From: Fibrobacterota bacterium
GTDB taxonomy: Bacteria; Fibrobacterota; Fibrobacteria; UBA11236
Assembly: GCA_019509785.1 (NCBI GenBank)
Contig: JAEKLQ010000031.1
Location: forward strand, 1 to 64,000
Direction: 5' to 3'
DNA: 64,000 nt
Position 1 is the stretch's first letter. Every line of letters begins with the position of its first letter. This document shows positions 1 through 8,782 of this stretch, piece by piece. The notes below the pieces were generated by a model. That model made no database searches and was not told the origin of the DNA. It saw nothing but the letters and a program-made list of their open reading frames with translations. The position numbers and the translations under genes were made by a program.

Positions 1-73
1 AATCGCAAGCCAAGGGATCCTGGCGACCTCGAAAACAAAGGTTGGTTTTTCCCCTGCGAAATATTGATTCCGG

Positions 74-331
74 GTGGGTCCTAAGACCCATTGCACTAAT
101 CGGGAGGATTCTATCAAGAAGCAAAGCGTTCTACTTGTGTTATTGGCCGTCGTATGCGTAATGGGCATTCTGTTGGCATGCTCCAAAAAAGGTCCGGTCG
201 AAAAAGTGGGTGCGAAATTGGACAAGACCGTAGACAAGGTCCAGGATGCCGTAACGCCGGACGGTCCCGCGGAGAAAGCGGGCAAGAAGCTGGACAAGGT
301 AATCAAGGATGCAAACGACCTAGGCCGTTGA
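74..331 (+). CDS. small entericidin-like lipoprotein
   Basis: This short protein has a lysine-rich N-region, a hydrophobic stretch and a lipobox ending in LLAC, so it should be exported and lipidated. The mature part is about 50 residues with two similar lysine/aspartate-rich amphipathic segments around GPVEKVGAKLDK and GPAEKAGKKLDK, a pattern common in small envelope lipoproteins of unknown role. The start is uncertain. GTG at 74 has no ribosome binding site, while GGGAGG at 102-107 lies 5 nt before an in-frame ATC at 113, which would give an ideal short signal peptide. It stands alone; the next gene on either strand is a tRNA. The lipoprotein call is secure, but no function can be assigned. 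Confidence 0.7.
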   Translation: MGPKTHCTNREDSIKKQSVLLVLLAVVCVMGILLACSKKGPVEKVGAKLDKTVDKVQDAVTPDGPAEKAGKKLDKVIKDANDLGR

Positions 332-386
332 TGAAGCGAGAAGGGATTCTCGGACCAAAGGAGCGAAGTTTTTTGGAGAAAAACAG

Positions 387-416
387 AAAGCCCTCGGCCT
401 TAAGACCGAGGGCTTT
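387..416 (-). terminator. intrinsic terminator of tRNA-Ala
   Basis: A perfect 11-bp inverted repeat (AAAGCCCTCGG and its complement, 8-nt loop) begins immediately after the CCA end of tRNA-Ala on the minus strand. It is followed by a run of five T in that direction, the normal rho-independent layout. On the plus strand the following bases are not T-rich, so it serves the lipoprotein gene less well. Confidence 0.8.
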
Positions 417-417
417 C

Positions 418-493
<76 letters not shown>

Positions 494-543
494 GAGGCCG
501 GTTAATTTAGCACAATCCCGATAACTTTCAAGACCTGCGAGGG

Positions 544-1968
544 CTACTCCGGCTGCGGCGGACGCGAATCTTGAGGAATCGGCGCACGCCGGCCCAAGGC
601 GTCGCGGCCGCGAGCTTCGAAGGGGGTCAACTGGAGGGCCGGCCGGGAGGCCGTAATCCCGGGCGGGGTCTTCACTAAGGTCGTAGGCGCGGCCTTGTAC
701 GCGCGGAGCAGGATATGCGCCAAGGTGTCGAGCCCGGCCGCATTGGGAACAACGCCGTCCGGGGTCAGCCGCTGGTAAGCTTGGTAACCGGTCCAGAGAT
801 CCAGGACCGTCGCGCCCTTGGCCTGGGCCGCTTGCTTGAGCTTCGGGATGACTTCGTTCTGGATCACCGACCCGCGAACCCCGTAAGCCTCGCTGCTGTC
901 CGCCTTCTTCCAGGCCGGGATGGGCGTGCATATGAAGACGCGGGGCTTCGAGGCGACGGCCGACAAGGTATCTATCAATGCTTCCAGATCGGCCGCGAGT
1001 TCATCCTTATGCGCGTCCCAAACGCTCGACGGGCTGTCGAAGGCCCCCAGGTTGATGGTGACCACGTTGGGTTGGAAGCGGATGACGGCGGCGAGTTGGG
1101 CGCTTTTGGAAAAAGGCTTGGGGCCGTTGCGAAGGATGCCGGCGCCGGGTACGCCGGCGTTCAGGACGTAATACTCGCGACCGAGCAACTCGTTGAACTT
1201 GATGGGATAGGACGATCCGCCCTGGTCGGGCCCGGTGATGGAATCGCCGATGCACGCCACGCGGGTGACCGCTCCCGTGTAAGTGCGGAAAATCTGGAGG
1301 GCGATGGAATCCTGACCGGCCTTTCCGGCATCGGGATGCACGCCATCGGTCGTGAAAAGATCGGAGCGGTTTTCCAGGAACGTATGCACATCGATCAGGG
1401 TGAGTTTGCGTTGATCCGCCGCCTGCTTGATCAAAGGCATGATCTCGTTCTTGACCACCGGCTCGTTGATGCCGTCCACGGACCAGGTTCCGTTATGTTG
1501 GAAGACCGGGACGGGATAGCAGGGCATGACCCGCGGCTTAGATGGCATGCCCGCCAAGGTATCCATCATCGCCAATGCGTCCCCCAGGAATTCGCCCTTA
1601 TGGTTGGGCCAATTGACGGGCTTGCTATCGTTGGTGCCCAGCTTGACGGTAACGATGTCGGGATGGAACGCGAAGGTCTGCGGCAAGCGCCCGTTTTTCC
1701 AATAGGTGTAATCGCCCTTCTTGAGCATGGTGGTGGCCGAAACCCCTTCGTTTTCGATCAGGTAGGCCGGGCCCAGCAGGGTGCCAAGCTTGGCAGGATA
1801 GGACTGGGTGGCAGGATTGGAGAGGCCGTACCCGTAAGTGATGCTGTTCCCGACGGTCGACCACCGGATGGGCGCCGTCGTTTGGGCCGGAGCCCGCGAA
1901 GCGGCGAAGGCCAATCCCAAAATGAGGGGGTATCGCAAAGCGGTCGCGTTACTCATCGGCATATTCAT
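544..1968 (-). CDS. secreted tandem SGNH/GDSL hydrolase
   Basis: After a signal peptide (about residues 1-29) the protein has two consecutive SGNH-fold hydrolase domains, which usually deacylate or de-esterify glycans or lipids. Domain 1 carries the expected blocks: GNSIT near residue 40, GTND, and DGVHP. Domain 2 keeps GDSIT, but its third block reads GAFD instead of GxND and its last block reads DGVVP with the histidine lost, so it is probably inactive. The C-terminal tail is basic and low in structure. I chose the ATG at 1968 because it overlaps the TGA of the upstream sulfatase-fold gene (ATGA), which suggests translational coupling. The substrate cannot be read from sequence. Confidence 0.85.
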   Translation of the reverse strand: MNMPMSNATALRYPLILGLAFAASRAPAQTTAPIRWSTVGNSITYGYGLSNPATQSYPAKLGTLLGPAYLIENEGVSATTMLKKGDYTYWKNGRLPQTFAFHPDIVTVKLGTNDSKPVNWPNHKGEFLGDALAMMDTLAGMPSKPRVMPCYPVPVFQHNGTWSVDGINEPVVKNEIMPLIKQAADQRKLTLIDVHTFLENRSDLFTTDGVHPDAGKAGQDSIALQIFRTYTGAVTRVACIGDSITGPDQGGSSYPIKFNELLGREYYVLNAGVPGAGILRNGPKPFSKSAQLAAVIRFQPNVVTINLGAFDSPSSVWDAHKDELAADLEALIDTLSAVASKPRVFICTPIPAWKKADSSEAYGVRGSVIQNEVIPKLKQAAQAKGATVLDLWTGYQAYQRLTPDGVVPNAAGLDTLAHILLRAYKAAPTTLVKTPPGITASRPALQLTPFEARGRDALGRRAPIPQDSRPPQPE

Positions 1969-4133
1969 TTCCCCGCGGAAGAATCCGGCCAAAGCGCATT
2001 GGCTTCAACCAGAAAGGTATTGAGCTTTTCCAGATCGCGCAGCCGGGGCGAAAGGGAATCGTATGCCGCCTTCGCCGCGGAGTCCTGCGGATAGAGGTTG
2101 TGCTTTTCCAAGCGATCGCCGAGGGTGTTGAAGACCTCGATGCCTTGTTCCCGCGGGCGCTCGCCCCACGGCCCATGGATGCGATAGGCCCCTTGCTCCA
2201 GGGTGCCTTGCTCCCCGCGCACCAGATAGCTCGAGGTTCCCAAGCCGGTGGCGGCGCGCACCAGGCTATGCCCCATATAATGGTTCGCCGCGCGGATGCC
2301 GGCCAGGTCAAGCACCGTCGGCCCGATATCGAGTTGGCAAGCGGGGTAATCGTGGAAAGCGCCGGGCCCGAGCTTCGGATGCCTTCCCGCGATCACGAAC
2401 GGGATCCATTCCGATTCCGCGTAGAGGCCGAATCCGATGGTGGAGGAGCCATGTTCGGAAAGCGGGAAACCATGATCGGCCAGCAGGATGAAGATGGTAT
2501 TGGCGAACCAGGGTTCGCCCCGGATGGAGGAAAGGAATTCGCCCACGGAGGCGTCGGTATAGCGCATGGTGGCCCGCATGCGTTCGGCCAGGCTCGCGCC
2601 CTCGCGCGTATGCGGCGTTCCCGGTTCCGGATTGAAAGGATAATGGTTGGTCTTGGTCATGGCCGTGAGCAGGAACGGCCTGCCTTTGGGCAGGCTGTCA
2701 TGCATCCAGCGGGACATATCCTTCAGCATGGCGCCGTCCGATTCGCGCGCACGATCGTAGCGGATGCCTTGGTACCATTGGCGCAACCACGGGACTTGGC
2801 CGTCCCAGGCCGGATCGGGCGCCGAGAAGAAGCGGGTCAGATAGCCATGCCGTCCCATTTCCTCCGTAAAGGAGCGATGCCTGAGGGTGGTGAAATCGTT
2901 GGCGATGTACCGCGTCGGATGCTGCAGTATGGAAAGATGCACGCTCATGAGCGCATTGATGGTGGGGATCCCCGAGCATGCGAAACGCGTCCAGGCATGC
3001 CCCCCGCGCGCCAAGCTATCCAGCACGGGGGTAGGATTGACGGAATCCGGTAGGCCCGCCAGCGCGCCGAAGGGGCGCAGATAGCCCGCGTTCACGCCGC
3101 GATGGGATTCCATCAGTATGATCACGAAGTTGGGAGGCGCGGCATCCATTCCGTCGCAATCCTCGTCCAGCCCGTTACCAGGGATGTCGTGGGCGCCCGG
3201 ATGGACGCGGGCATCGCCGTCGTCGCAATCCTTTCCCGCCGGGAAGCCGTCCCGGTCCGCATCGCGGGAGCAACGTTCCGCGGAAGCCAGGCCTTGCGCG
3301 CATGCCTGTCGCAGCGGGAGTTTATAGTAAGGATGGGACGTATCCGGAAAGACGTAGGCGCTGTCCCCTTGCTCGGATAGCCATTCCTTCTGGAACACGC
3401 CTCCCAGGCGGGCCAAAGGAACGGGCGCGGGCGGTTTGCCGCGGTGGTTTTGCAAGCCTTCGACGAGGGTGGCGATGAAGGGCCGCAGCTTGAGCATGCG
3501 GAAGCCGCCCGTCCAAACGAAATTGATGAAGACGAAGGCCAGGGCGGCCAATGCGGCCATGACCCACGGCGCGCGACCCAGGGCTTCGGCTCGCACCCAA
3601 GCGCGTTTGCGCAAGAAGGAGTAAAAGGCTAAGGCCGCGGGAATGGATCCGAAGAAAAGCAGGTAAGGCAGGTAGGGCACCGAAAGGTCGGAGGCGATGA
3701 ACTTGAATACTTCCCGGGTAGAGGCCACGTTGCCATAAGTGGCAAGCAGGCTCAGGTCCAGATGCATGCCCAGAAAGCGCATGGTCTCGTGATCGAGCAC
3801 GGTGAAGGGAAGCAAGAGGGAATGGAATACGACGAGGATCCACCAGGCGGTCCGCGATACCCGGGGCTTTCCGAAGGCCGCCCCCAGTAGCGCCAGTATC
3901 AGCCAGGGGAGGGACCATTCCAGGATCCATATCCAATCGATGCAGAAGGCGTGGACTACGTACCAGTCCGGTTTACCGACGAAGGGGAAGCCGTAGGCAT
4001 CGCGACGGAACAAAACGATGACGCGAAGCAAGGCATGGACGGCCCACACCGCAGCCAACCAGGCCAAGGCGGGATTCAGCCCGGCGCCGCCCCGGGCGCG
4101 TAGGCGGGCCCCTATCGGATCGTGATGCGGCAT
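1965..4133 (-). CDS. membrane sulfatase-fold transferase (LTA synthase-like) with MopE-type insert
   Basis: The first 210 residues hold about five membrane spans. A periplasmic alkaline-phosphatase/sulfatase-type domain follows from about residue 335, starting at ILMESHRG. The likely nucleophile region is GIPT near residue 390, and later metal ligands include ADHGFP. This is the arrangement of lipoteichoic acid synthase and phosphoethanolamine or phosphoglycerol transferases. Between the two parts, about residues 288-328, lies an Asp/Cys-rich segment (DADRDGF, DCDDGD, DEDCDG) typical of MopE-like metal-binding motifs, an unusual position for it. The gene is first in an operon with the SGNH hydrolase, so the pair probably modifies envelope glycans or lipids. 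The exact substrate is unknown. Confidence 0.8.
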   Translation of the reverse strand: MPHHDPIGARLRARGGAGLNPALAWLAAVWAVHALLRVIVLFRRDAYGFPFVGKPDWYVVHAFCIDWIWILEWSLPWLILALLGAAFGKPRVSRTAWWILVVFHSLLLPFTVLDHETMRFLGMHLDLSLLATYGNVASTREVFKFIASDLSVPYLPYLLFFGSIPAALAFYSFLRKRAWVRAEALGRAPWVMAALAALAFVFINFVWTGGFRMLKLRPFIATLVEGLQNHRGKPPAPVPLARLGGVFQKEWLSEQGDSAYVFPDTSHPYYKLPLRQACAQGLASAERCSRDADRDGFPAGKDCDDGDARVHPGAHDIPGNGLDEDCDGMDAAPPNFVIILMESHRGVNAGYLRPFGALAGLPDSVNPTPVLDSLARGGHAWTRFACSGIPTINALMSVHLSILQHPTRYIANDFTTLRHRSFTEEMGRHGYLTRFFSAPDPAWDGQVPWLRQWYQGIRYDRARESDGAMLKDMSRWMHDSLPKGRPFLLTAMTKTNHYPFNPEPGTPHTREGASLAERMRATMRYTDASVGEFLSSIRGEPWFANTIFILLADHGFPLSEHGSSTIGFGLYAESEWIPFVIAGRHPKLGPGAFHDYPACQLDIGPTVLDLAGIRAANHYMGHSLVRAATGLGTSSYLVRGEQGTLEQGAYRIHGPWGERPREQGIEVFNTLGDRLEKHNLYPQDSAAKAAYDSLSPRLRDLEKLNTFLVEANALWPDSSAGK

Positions 4134-4259
4134 AGCGCGGGAAAGATAGGAACTGGCGGGAAATCGCGATTGCTACTTTACGGATCCCATGGCCCCGCGC
4201 GTCACGCCGGCGCTTGACCCACGTGGGATGAAACCAGACCCCGCCTGCGCGGAGGCAGC

Positions 4260-4997
4260 ATGGAGGCCGCCATGTCCGAAGATGAAGCGAAAAGGGAAGC
4301 GGATAATCCCGAGGCCGCCTTCAATCAGGCCTTGATCCGAGGGAAACAGCGCATCGCGGCGCGGGGCCATGAACGCCTATTGGCCGGGGGCCGGCCGGCG
4401 GACCGCGAAGTGCAAGGCGCCGGAGAGCCCAATAGCCATGGTATGCCGAAGCTGCCGCCGGGCCAGCACGAAGTCAAGAACTGGCCCGTTCTCGATTTGG
4501 GGGTGAAGCCGGATATCCCGCGCGATCTTTGGTCCCTTACCTTGAAAGGTTACGTGGAAAAGCCCCAGGTGCTGGAATGGAAGGCCTTCCTCGATTTGCC
4601 CCAAGCCGACGACGTATCGGATTTCCACTGCGTCACCTCCTGGAGCCGGATGGACAACCATTGGCGGGGAGTCCGTTTCCGCACCCTCGCCGAACTCGCC
4701 GCTCCCAAGGCCGAGGTCACCCACGTCCATATCAAGGCCTACGACGGCTATTCCACCAATCTCCCGCTTTCCGAATGCATGGACGATGACGTCCTTTTGG
4801 TCCACACCTGGGAAGGCATCGATCTTCCGAGGGAGCATGGGGGCCCGGTCCGCATGATCACCCCCAGGAAGTATGCCTGGAAAGGCGCGAAATGGATCAA
4901 GGAGATCCTTTTCCTTCCGCAAGACATCCTGGGGTTTTGGGAATTACGGGGCTATAGCAACACGGCCGAACCGTGGTTCAATGACCGGTACTCGTAA
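4260..4997 (+). CDS. YuiH-like sulfite oxidase family molybdopterin protein
   Basis: The body (about residues 85-240) matches the oxidoreductase molybdopterin-binding domain of sulfite oxidases. It includes the cysteine that ligates molybdenum in FHCVTSW, the following MDNHWRGV, and the late RKYAWKGAKW segment. There is no twin-arginine signal or heme domain, so it should be a cytosolic, stand-alone enzyme like Bacillus YuiH, whose reaction is not known. Two starts, ATG 4260 and ATG 4272, each have a GGAGG 4-5 nt upstream, and I cannot separate them. The 3' end overlaps the convergent mqnE by 20 nt. Confidence 0.8.
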   Translation: MEAAMSEDEAKREADNPEAAFNQALIRGKQRIAARGHERLLAGGRPADREVQGAGEPNSHGMPKLPPGQHEVKNWPVLDLGVKPDIPRDLWSLTLKGYVEKPQVLEWKAFLDLPQADDVSDFHCVTSWSRMDNHWRGVRFRTLAELAAPKAEVTHVHIKAYDGYSTNLPLSECMDDDVLLVHTWEGIDLPREHGGPVRMITPRKYAWKGAKWIKEILFLPQDILGFWELRGYSNTAEPWFNDRYS

Positions 4998-6075
4998 CGC
5001 CGAGCTTCGCGTAGGTGGAATCTCGTTCCACGGGAACCCGACCGCGCGAACGGATAAGCCGGCCCAGCTCGGCGCTGGTCACCGCCGGAGTCTTCATCCC
5101 GCCCGCCATCGAATAGATGCGCGTCGTATCATCCACGGTCCCATCCAAATCGTCCACCCCGTAATCGAGAGCCTCGGCCGCCAGGTCCAGGCCCAGCATC
5201 ACCCAATACGCCTTCAAATGCGGGATATTGTCGAGGAACAACCGGGCCACGGCGTAATTGCGCAGATCCTCCTCCGCCGGCACCTCGGGCAAATGCGAGA
5301 GCGCGTTGGACTCGTTCCGGTACCGCAACGGGATGAACGCCTTGAAACCGCCCGTGCGATCCTGCAGATCCCTCAGGCGCAGCATATGATCGATCCGGTG
5401 CCGATGCCCTTCGACATGGCCATATAACATGGTCGCATTGGAAAGCAGCCCCAAGCGATGCGCGGCCTCGTGGACTTCAAGCCAGGTATGCGCCGGCGCC
5501 TTGCCCCCCGCAATCTTCCGACGCACCTCCGGATCGAAAATCTCCGCGCCTCCCCCCGGCAAGGAATTCAACCCGGCTCGCTTCAGCCGCTCCAAGGCGG
5601 CTTCCAAGCTAACCCCGCTCTTCTTCGCGAAGTAAGTAATCTCCACCGCCGTAAAGGCCTTCACATGCACTTCCGGCCGCACCGATTTCACGAAAGCGCA
5701 AAGCGCTTCCCCATACTCCACCCCCCGATCGGGATGCACGCCGCCCGTGATATGGATCTCGGTCAAGCTCCCTACCGGATAGGCATCCAGCTTCTTACTC
5801 AAGTCCTCGAAAGAATAATCCCAAGCCCCTTCCGCCTCCGTCGCCTTGGGCGGCCGGTAAAAGGCGCAGAACTTGCAGGCATAAACGCATTTATTGGTCG
5901 GCTCGAAATGGATGTTCCGGTTGAAGTAAGCCTCATCGCCATGCCGCTCCCGCCGCACAGCATCCGCCCGCGCCCTCAGCCAATCCGAAGGCGCCTTCTC
6001 ATAGAGGAAAAGCCCTTCCTCCGGCCCCAAACGCTCCCCCCGCCCCAGCTTCGCATCGATTTCATCCAAGCCCAT
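4978..6075 (-). CDS. mqnE: aminodeoxyfutalosine synthase (radical SAM)
   Basis: This 365-aa radical SAM enzyme has the CxxxCxxC cluster motif (CVYACKFC, about residues 64-71), the GGVHPD segment and the C-terminal LGLDLAAEALDYGVDD region typical of MqnE. MqnE joins a radical derived from 3-[(1-carboxyvinyl)oxy]benzoate to adenosine in the futalosine route to menaquinone. Its presence shows that this organism makes menaquinone by the futalosine and not the Men pathway. No other mqn genes are in the window. The start ATG at 6075 fits the family N-terminus. Confidence 0.93.
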   Translation of the reverse strand: MGLDEIDAKLGRGERLGPEEGLFLYEKAPSDWLRARADAVRRERHGDEAYFNRNIHFEPTNKCVYACKFCAFYRPPKATEAEGAWDYSFEDLSKKLDAYPVGSLTEIHITGGVHPDRGVEYGEALCAFVKSVRPEVHVKAFTAVEITYFAKKSGVSLEAALERLKRAGLNSLPGGGAEIFDPEVRRKIAGGKAPAHTWLEVHEAAHRLGLLSNATMLYGHVEGHRHRIDHMLRLRDLQDRTGGFKAFIPLRYRNESNALSHLPEVPAEEDLRNYAVARLFLDNIPHLKAYWVMLGLDLAAEALDYGVDDLDGTVDDTTRIYSMAGGMKTPAVTSAELGRLIRSRGRVPVERDSTYAKLGVTSTGH

Positions 6076-6694
6076 AACCCAAACTTAGGAAATCCCCCTC
6101 CCCGCCATCCGGGCCCGTCGCCCTGGCGATTTCTCGGCGACCAAACGCCCTCACCCGACCCCGCGCCCACACCCGTTCTCCCGCGGGCCTTGCGCCCAGG
6201 CCCGCGCGGGGCCGCAGGCCCCGTCCTCTATCTTCCCCGCCCAAGTCTATCGGGCCCGCCATGCTCTTCCCTGTCAGGGTCCGATCTCCCCTTTTCCGTC
6301 GTGGCGCATCCTGGTGTTGCCGCGTTGAACGGGTCCGATTCCCGCACCTCCGCGAAAGCCGGTCGACCGCGGCGGCGGGGCCGAGGCGGCGGGCCCGGCG
6401 CATTCAAGGCGGACGGCCTACCGCGCTTGCGCAAAACCCACCGCTTCGGCAGTCCGCATGCCCGGGGCGCGACCGCGAAAGGACGATATGCGGACGTCCG
6501 CAAGCGCGGAAGGCCAATCGGCCCACCCCTACGGCCAGCCTTGTCGCGCCGGGACCGCCGCCTCGGCCCAGACGCCAGCAGACGAACCGCCACCGCGTAG
6601 CGCCGGGACGGAGGCTCCGACCGGCGCAAGCCGCTCCAAGGTTGCGCCCAGACCCAGGTAGGGTTACTTTTCACCCCCACACGGAAAGGACCGC
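6076..6694. other. 619-nt intergenic region, GC-rich, no convincing gene
   Basis: Frames here are open only because of high GC, and none resembles a protein or has a good ribosome binding site. Two similar tRNA T-arm-like motifs occur 54 nt apart (GGGTCCGATCTCCC at 6277 and GGGTCCGATTCCC at 6331), but neither sits in a foldable tRNA. The last 40 nt should hold the promoter of the downstream gene, since GGAAAGGA lies just before its ATG. Confidence 0.5.
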
Positions 6695-7012
6695 ATGGCC
6701 AGCACAGTAGACGAAATCACCATCAATTTCGAGGAAGAGGGCGTTCTCCTCTGTAAGGAACTCCACAAGGAAGTCCTCACCAAAGGCACCTGGGCCACCT
6801 TGATGTTCAAATACCAGGACCTCGACCGGGCCACCAACAGCTTCAAGGCGCCCAAGATTTCCATCCGCCGCTACCAGAAAAGGAATGGCGAATATAAGAC
6901 CATGAGCAAGTTCAACATCTCCTCCATCGCCCAAGCCAAGAAGGTCATCGAGGTCCTGAATAAATGGACCGAAGGCGAGAACGATGCCGGGGACGGCGGA
7001 GCGGAGGACTAG
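6695..7012 (+). CDS. conserved small protein, possibly PC4/p15-like
   Basis: This 105-aa acidic-ended protein has GGAAAGGA 5 nt before its ATG. The centre (KISIRRYQKRNGEY, then KFNISSIAQAKKVIEVLNKW) reads as a beta-hairpin followed by a helix, the layout of the PC4/p15 transcription-coactivator fold that binds single-stranded DNA. That similarity is a visual impression and not a firm assignment. It is followed by ybeY with a 29-nt overlap, so the two are co-transcribed and translation is probably coupled. A nucleic-acid role next to an RNA-processing enzyme would make sense but is unproven. Confidence 0.75.
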   Translation: MASTVDEITINFEEEGVLLCKELHKEVLTKGTWATLMFKYQDLDRATNSFKAPKISIRRYQKRNGEYKTMSKFNISSIAQAKKVIEVLNKWTEGENDAGDGGAED

Positions 7013-7433
7013 GCCCCTGGCTTTCAAGGTGCAGTGGGTGGATGCCGGACCCATAGCCGTTCCCAGGGCCGAAAGCCTGGCCCGGCTGTGCGCTCGGGTC
7101 CTCCGGAGCGAGGTTCCCAAGCCATCCCAACGCGGAGCGATCAATCTGGTCTTCTGCGAGGACAGCCATATCCGGGACCTGAATAAGCGCTTTCGGAAGC
7201 TCGATAAGGTCACCGATGTCCTGTCCTTCAATTATTCCGAACCTGACGTTTTTGGAGAGATTTACATTGCCACTCTTAAGGCCAAAACGCAGGCTCCGCG
7301 ATGGAAGAACTCTTTTTATCAGGAGTTACGCCGACTGGTCGTTCACGGATCCTTGCATTTGGCGGGATTTGACCACATGGTCGTAGCCGAACGGAAGGTC
7401 ATGAGAGCGCGGGAAGATGCCTACCTGAAATGA
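6984..7433 (+). CDS. ybeY: rRNA maturation endoribonuclease YbeY
   Basis: The zinc-binding signature HGSLHLAGFDH near residues 121-131 identifies the UPF0054/YbeY metalloprotease-fold endonuclease, which acts in 16S rRNA 3'-end maturation and ribosome quality control. The upstream segment LNKRFRKLDKVTDVLSF is also typical. Length (149 aa) is normal. The start overlaps the preceding gene by 29 nt. The CBS-domain CorC-like gene follows 50 nt later, a neighbour pairing known for ybeY in many bacteria. Confidence 0.95.
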   Translation: MPGTAERRTRPLAFKVQWVDAGPIAVPRAESLARLCARVLRSEVPKPSQRGAINLVFCEDSHIRDLNKRFRKLDKVTDVLSFNYSEPDVFGEIYIATLKAKTQAPRWKNSFYQELRRLVVHGSLHLAGFDHMVVAERKVMRAREDAYLK

Positions 7434-7483
7434 ACTATATTTAACCCGGTTGGGGCCGTTCAGGTCCCCCTGTTCGGAACCCC

Positions 7484-8782
7484 GTGGATTCCTTTCCAGC
7501 ACACACACTGTCGGTTTTCTTTATAGCCGCCGGGCTCAGCGGAGTCCTGGCCGGCATTAAAACCGTCATCGGCTTCTACCAAGGGCAAAACATCGAACAT
7601 GCCCTGAACGGGGAGTCGCCCCAATTCCAGGCCATCATCGATCGATCGCGCGCCTTGTGGGAAAAACCCGGCTTTTTCGAATCCATCAGCCTAGGCCGCT
7701 TTTTCCTCGACGGGGCCGCCGTTATCGGAGCGGTCCGTTACTTGTACGGATTGTTCCCGGATACCAGCATGCTCACCTTGGGGGCCATCAGCATCGCCCT
7801 CTGCTTTATCATTTCCCATTGGCTGTTCCCCATCTTGGCTCAGGCCTTCTCCCCCTCCTTGGGACGGTGGGCTCCCCGGGCCTACCGGGTCTATAGCTTC
7901 TTCTTCATGGGGAAACTCGGGGAGTGGATGTTCCAGGCCCATGAAGTGGCCCTGAAGAAAATGGGTATCGACCCGAAACTGGCCTTCCTCGGTGAATCCA
8001 ATGTCACCAAGCTCTCCCAGACGGTGGACAATGAGAACCCCGATCGCAGCGGACTGCAGGACGATGAGAAGGAGATGATCCGCAGTATCTTCGATCTGCG
8101 CGAGACCCAGGTCAAAGAGGTCATGACGCCGCGGGTGGACATCGCGGCCCTGGAAATCGGTTCCGGCTTCCGCGAGGTGCGGGATCTGATCGCGGCGGAG
8201 AAGTGCTCCCGCATCCCCGTCTACAAGGATTCCATCGATAATATCCAGGGATTCCTGTATACCATGGACCTGATGAGCCTTAAGGACGAGCTACGCGGGC
8301 CGGGTTTCCGCTTGCAGAACCTGATCCGCGAGGCCTATTTCGTGCCCCGCACCAAAAAGATCGGTGAACTGCTGCGGGAATTCCGCCTGAAGCATATCCA
8401 TATGGCCATCGTGGTGGACGAGTACGGGGGCACCGCCGGCCTCATCACCCTAGAAGATATCCTGGAGGAGATCGTCGGAGAGATCCACGACGAGGACGAG
8501 ACCGAGACCTTCCGGATCCGTAAGGTGGAGGAAGGGACCTATATCATCGACCCCATCGTCTCGCTTTCGGACCTGAACGACGAGATCCCCCTCCATCTGA
8601 AGCCCGAGGACCCGGATATCCAGATCGATACGCTGGGCGGGTTCATCCTTTTCATCCACGGCAAGGTGCCTGAAAAGGGGGACATCATCCGCTTCAAGGA
8701 TTGCACCTTCGAGGTGATGGAGATGGACGGCCAGAAGATGCAGAAGGTGCGCTTGACGCTTCCGACCCTCGTGAATTCCTAA
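7484..8782 (+). CDS. CorC/HlyC-type membrane protein with CBS pair
   Basis: Three hydrophobic segments occur in the first 120 residues. They are followed by a CBS pair (first at MTPRVD, about 212-262; second around VDEYGGTAGLITLEDIL, about 280-335) and a C-terminal CorC_HlyC domain from about 345. This is the order of the CNNM/CorC transporters linked to magnesium or cobalt export. The N-terminal membrane part departs from the usual DUF21 sequence, so transport specificity is uncertain. The start is GTG at 7484. The gene lies behind ybeY and probably shares its transcript. Its stop overlaps the convergent 67-aa gene by 4 nt. Confidence 0.85.
   Translation: MDSFPAHTLSVFFIAAGLSGVLAGIKTVIGFYQGQNIEHALNGESPQFQAIIDRSRALWEKPGFFESISLGRFFLDGAAVIGAVRYLYGLFPDTSMLTLGAISIALCFIISHWLFPILAQAFSPSLGRWAPRAYRVYSFFFMGKLGEWMFQAHEVALKKMGIDPKLAFLGESNVTKLSQTVDNENPDRSGLQDDEKEMIRSIFDLRETQVKEVMTPRVDIAALEIGSGFREVRDLIAAEKCSRIPVYKDSIDNIQGFLYTMDLMSLKDELRGPGFRLQNLIREAYFVPRTKKIGELLREFRLKHIHMAIVVDEYGGTAGLITLEDILEEIVGEIHDEDETETFRIRKVEEGTYIIDPIVSLSDLNDEIPLHLKPEDPDIQIDTLGGFILFIHGKVPEKGDIIRFKDCTFEVMEMDGQKMQKVRLTLPTLVNS

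Noticed and set aside
715-2094. 459-codon open frame on the plus strand
   Set aside because: It is the antisense shadow of the SGNH hydrolase. Such long shadows are common here because of GC-rich third positions, and the real gene has motifs and a coupled start.
6076-6694. Several long open frames in the mqnE-small protein gap
   Set aside because: All have extreme Arg/Pro/Gly content and overlap each other on both strands, as expected from GC-rich non-coding DNA.
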